From positions 3,812 through 67,811 of the forward strand of contig CAYWSE010000011.1 of NCBI GenBank assembly GCA_964461025.1: 64,000 nt of DNA, written 5' to 3'. Below, piece by piece: positions 63,960-64,000 of this stretch. This DNA is from JAHBVL01 sp964461025. Lineage in GTDB: Bacteria > Chloroflexota > Chloroflexia > Thermomicrobiales > UBA6265. Position numbers and translations under genes: made by a program. Every line of letters starts with the position of its first letter. Position 1 is the stretch's first letter. The notes beneath the pieces were generated by a model. It ran no database searches and had not been told where the DNA came from. It was given only the letters and a program-made list of their open reading frames with translations.

Positions 63960-64000
63960 CGGTGAGGCGACGTTGCCTACCGCGGCATCAAACCGGGTCG

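Overview
The window is a GC-rich bacterial scaffold of 64 kb with one 10-N gap at 24601-24610, so it comes from a draft or metagenomic assembly. The gene families fit a member of the Chloroflexota, most likely a Thermomicrobia relative: PurS/PurQ/small PurL, a split glycine dehydrogenase, the tilS-hpt-ftsH order, a large MalT-type LuxR regulator, DUF4397, DUF6325, DUF1269 and LURP-one proteins, and frequent TTG/GTG starts. The placement is an inference from gene content, since there is no 16S gene here.

From 1 to 9.3 kb a single leftward run encodes de novo purine synthesis (purB-C-S-Q-L-F, with 3-4 nt stop/start overlaps from purB through purQ) followed by the glycine cleavage system (gcvT-H-PA, the last cut by the window edge). 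Glycine cleavage supplies the one-carbon units that purine synthesis uses. Facing it at 9.4-14.2 kb is a rightward operon, glmS-tatD-rdgB-Mur-ligase-like, whose leader carries a clear glmS ribozyme. Then come dnaE and an XRE regulator (leftward), an atypical folD, a CAU tRNA, and tilS-hpt-ftsH (rightward).

From 24 to 25.1 kb lie tRNA-Ala(CGC), tRNA-Gly(CCC) and the assembly gap. A second copy of the tRNA-Gly 3' part begins directly after the gap. From 25.1 to 39.3 kb, all leftward, lies the most distinctive block. It is a complete arginine deiminase pathway (arcA, a YfcC-type antiporter, ornithine carbamoyltransferase, carbamate kinase) with an NhaC-type Na+/H+ antiporter and a P-type cation ATPase built into the same operon. 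Downstream are a DHA2 drug exporter, a secreted DUF4397 protein and an alpha/beta hydrolase. One 19-nt sequence occurs exactly twice, upstream of arcA and upstream of the exporter.

From 39.5 to 53.7 kb is an accessory, stress-like region: secreted and SHOCT proteins, two DUF6325 proteins, an orphan peptide-binding protein, a 913-residue LuxR/MalT regulator, a LURP-one protein, several very small membrane proteins, two DUF1269 proteins, another DUF4397 protein, a DUF2252 protein and a SulP transporter. From 54 to 63.7 kb the genes are a peroxiredoxin/DsbA-like pair, rpsD, a DrrAB-type ABC exporter, an unknown gene, a two-domain metallophosphoesterase, argG behind a structured leader, and a Tat-exported lactonase-fold protein. 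A palindromic dispersed repeat occurs at 17.9 kb and again at the right end.
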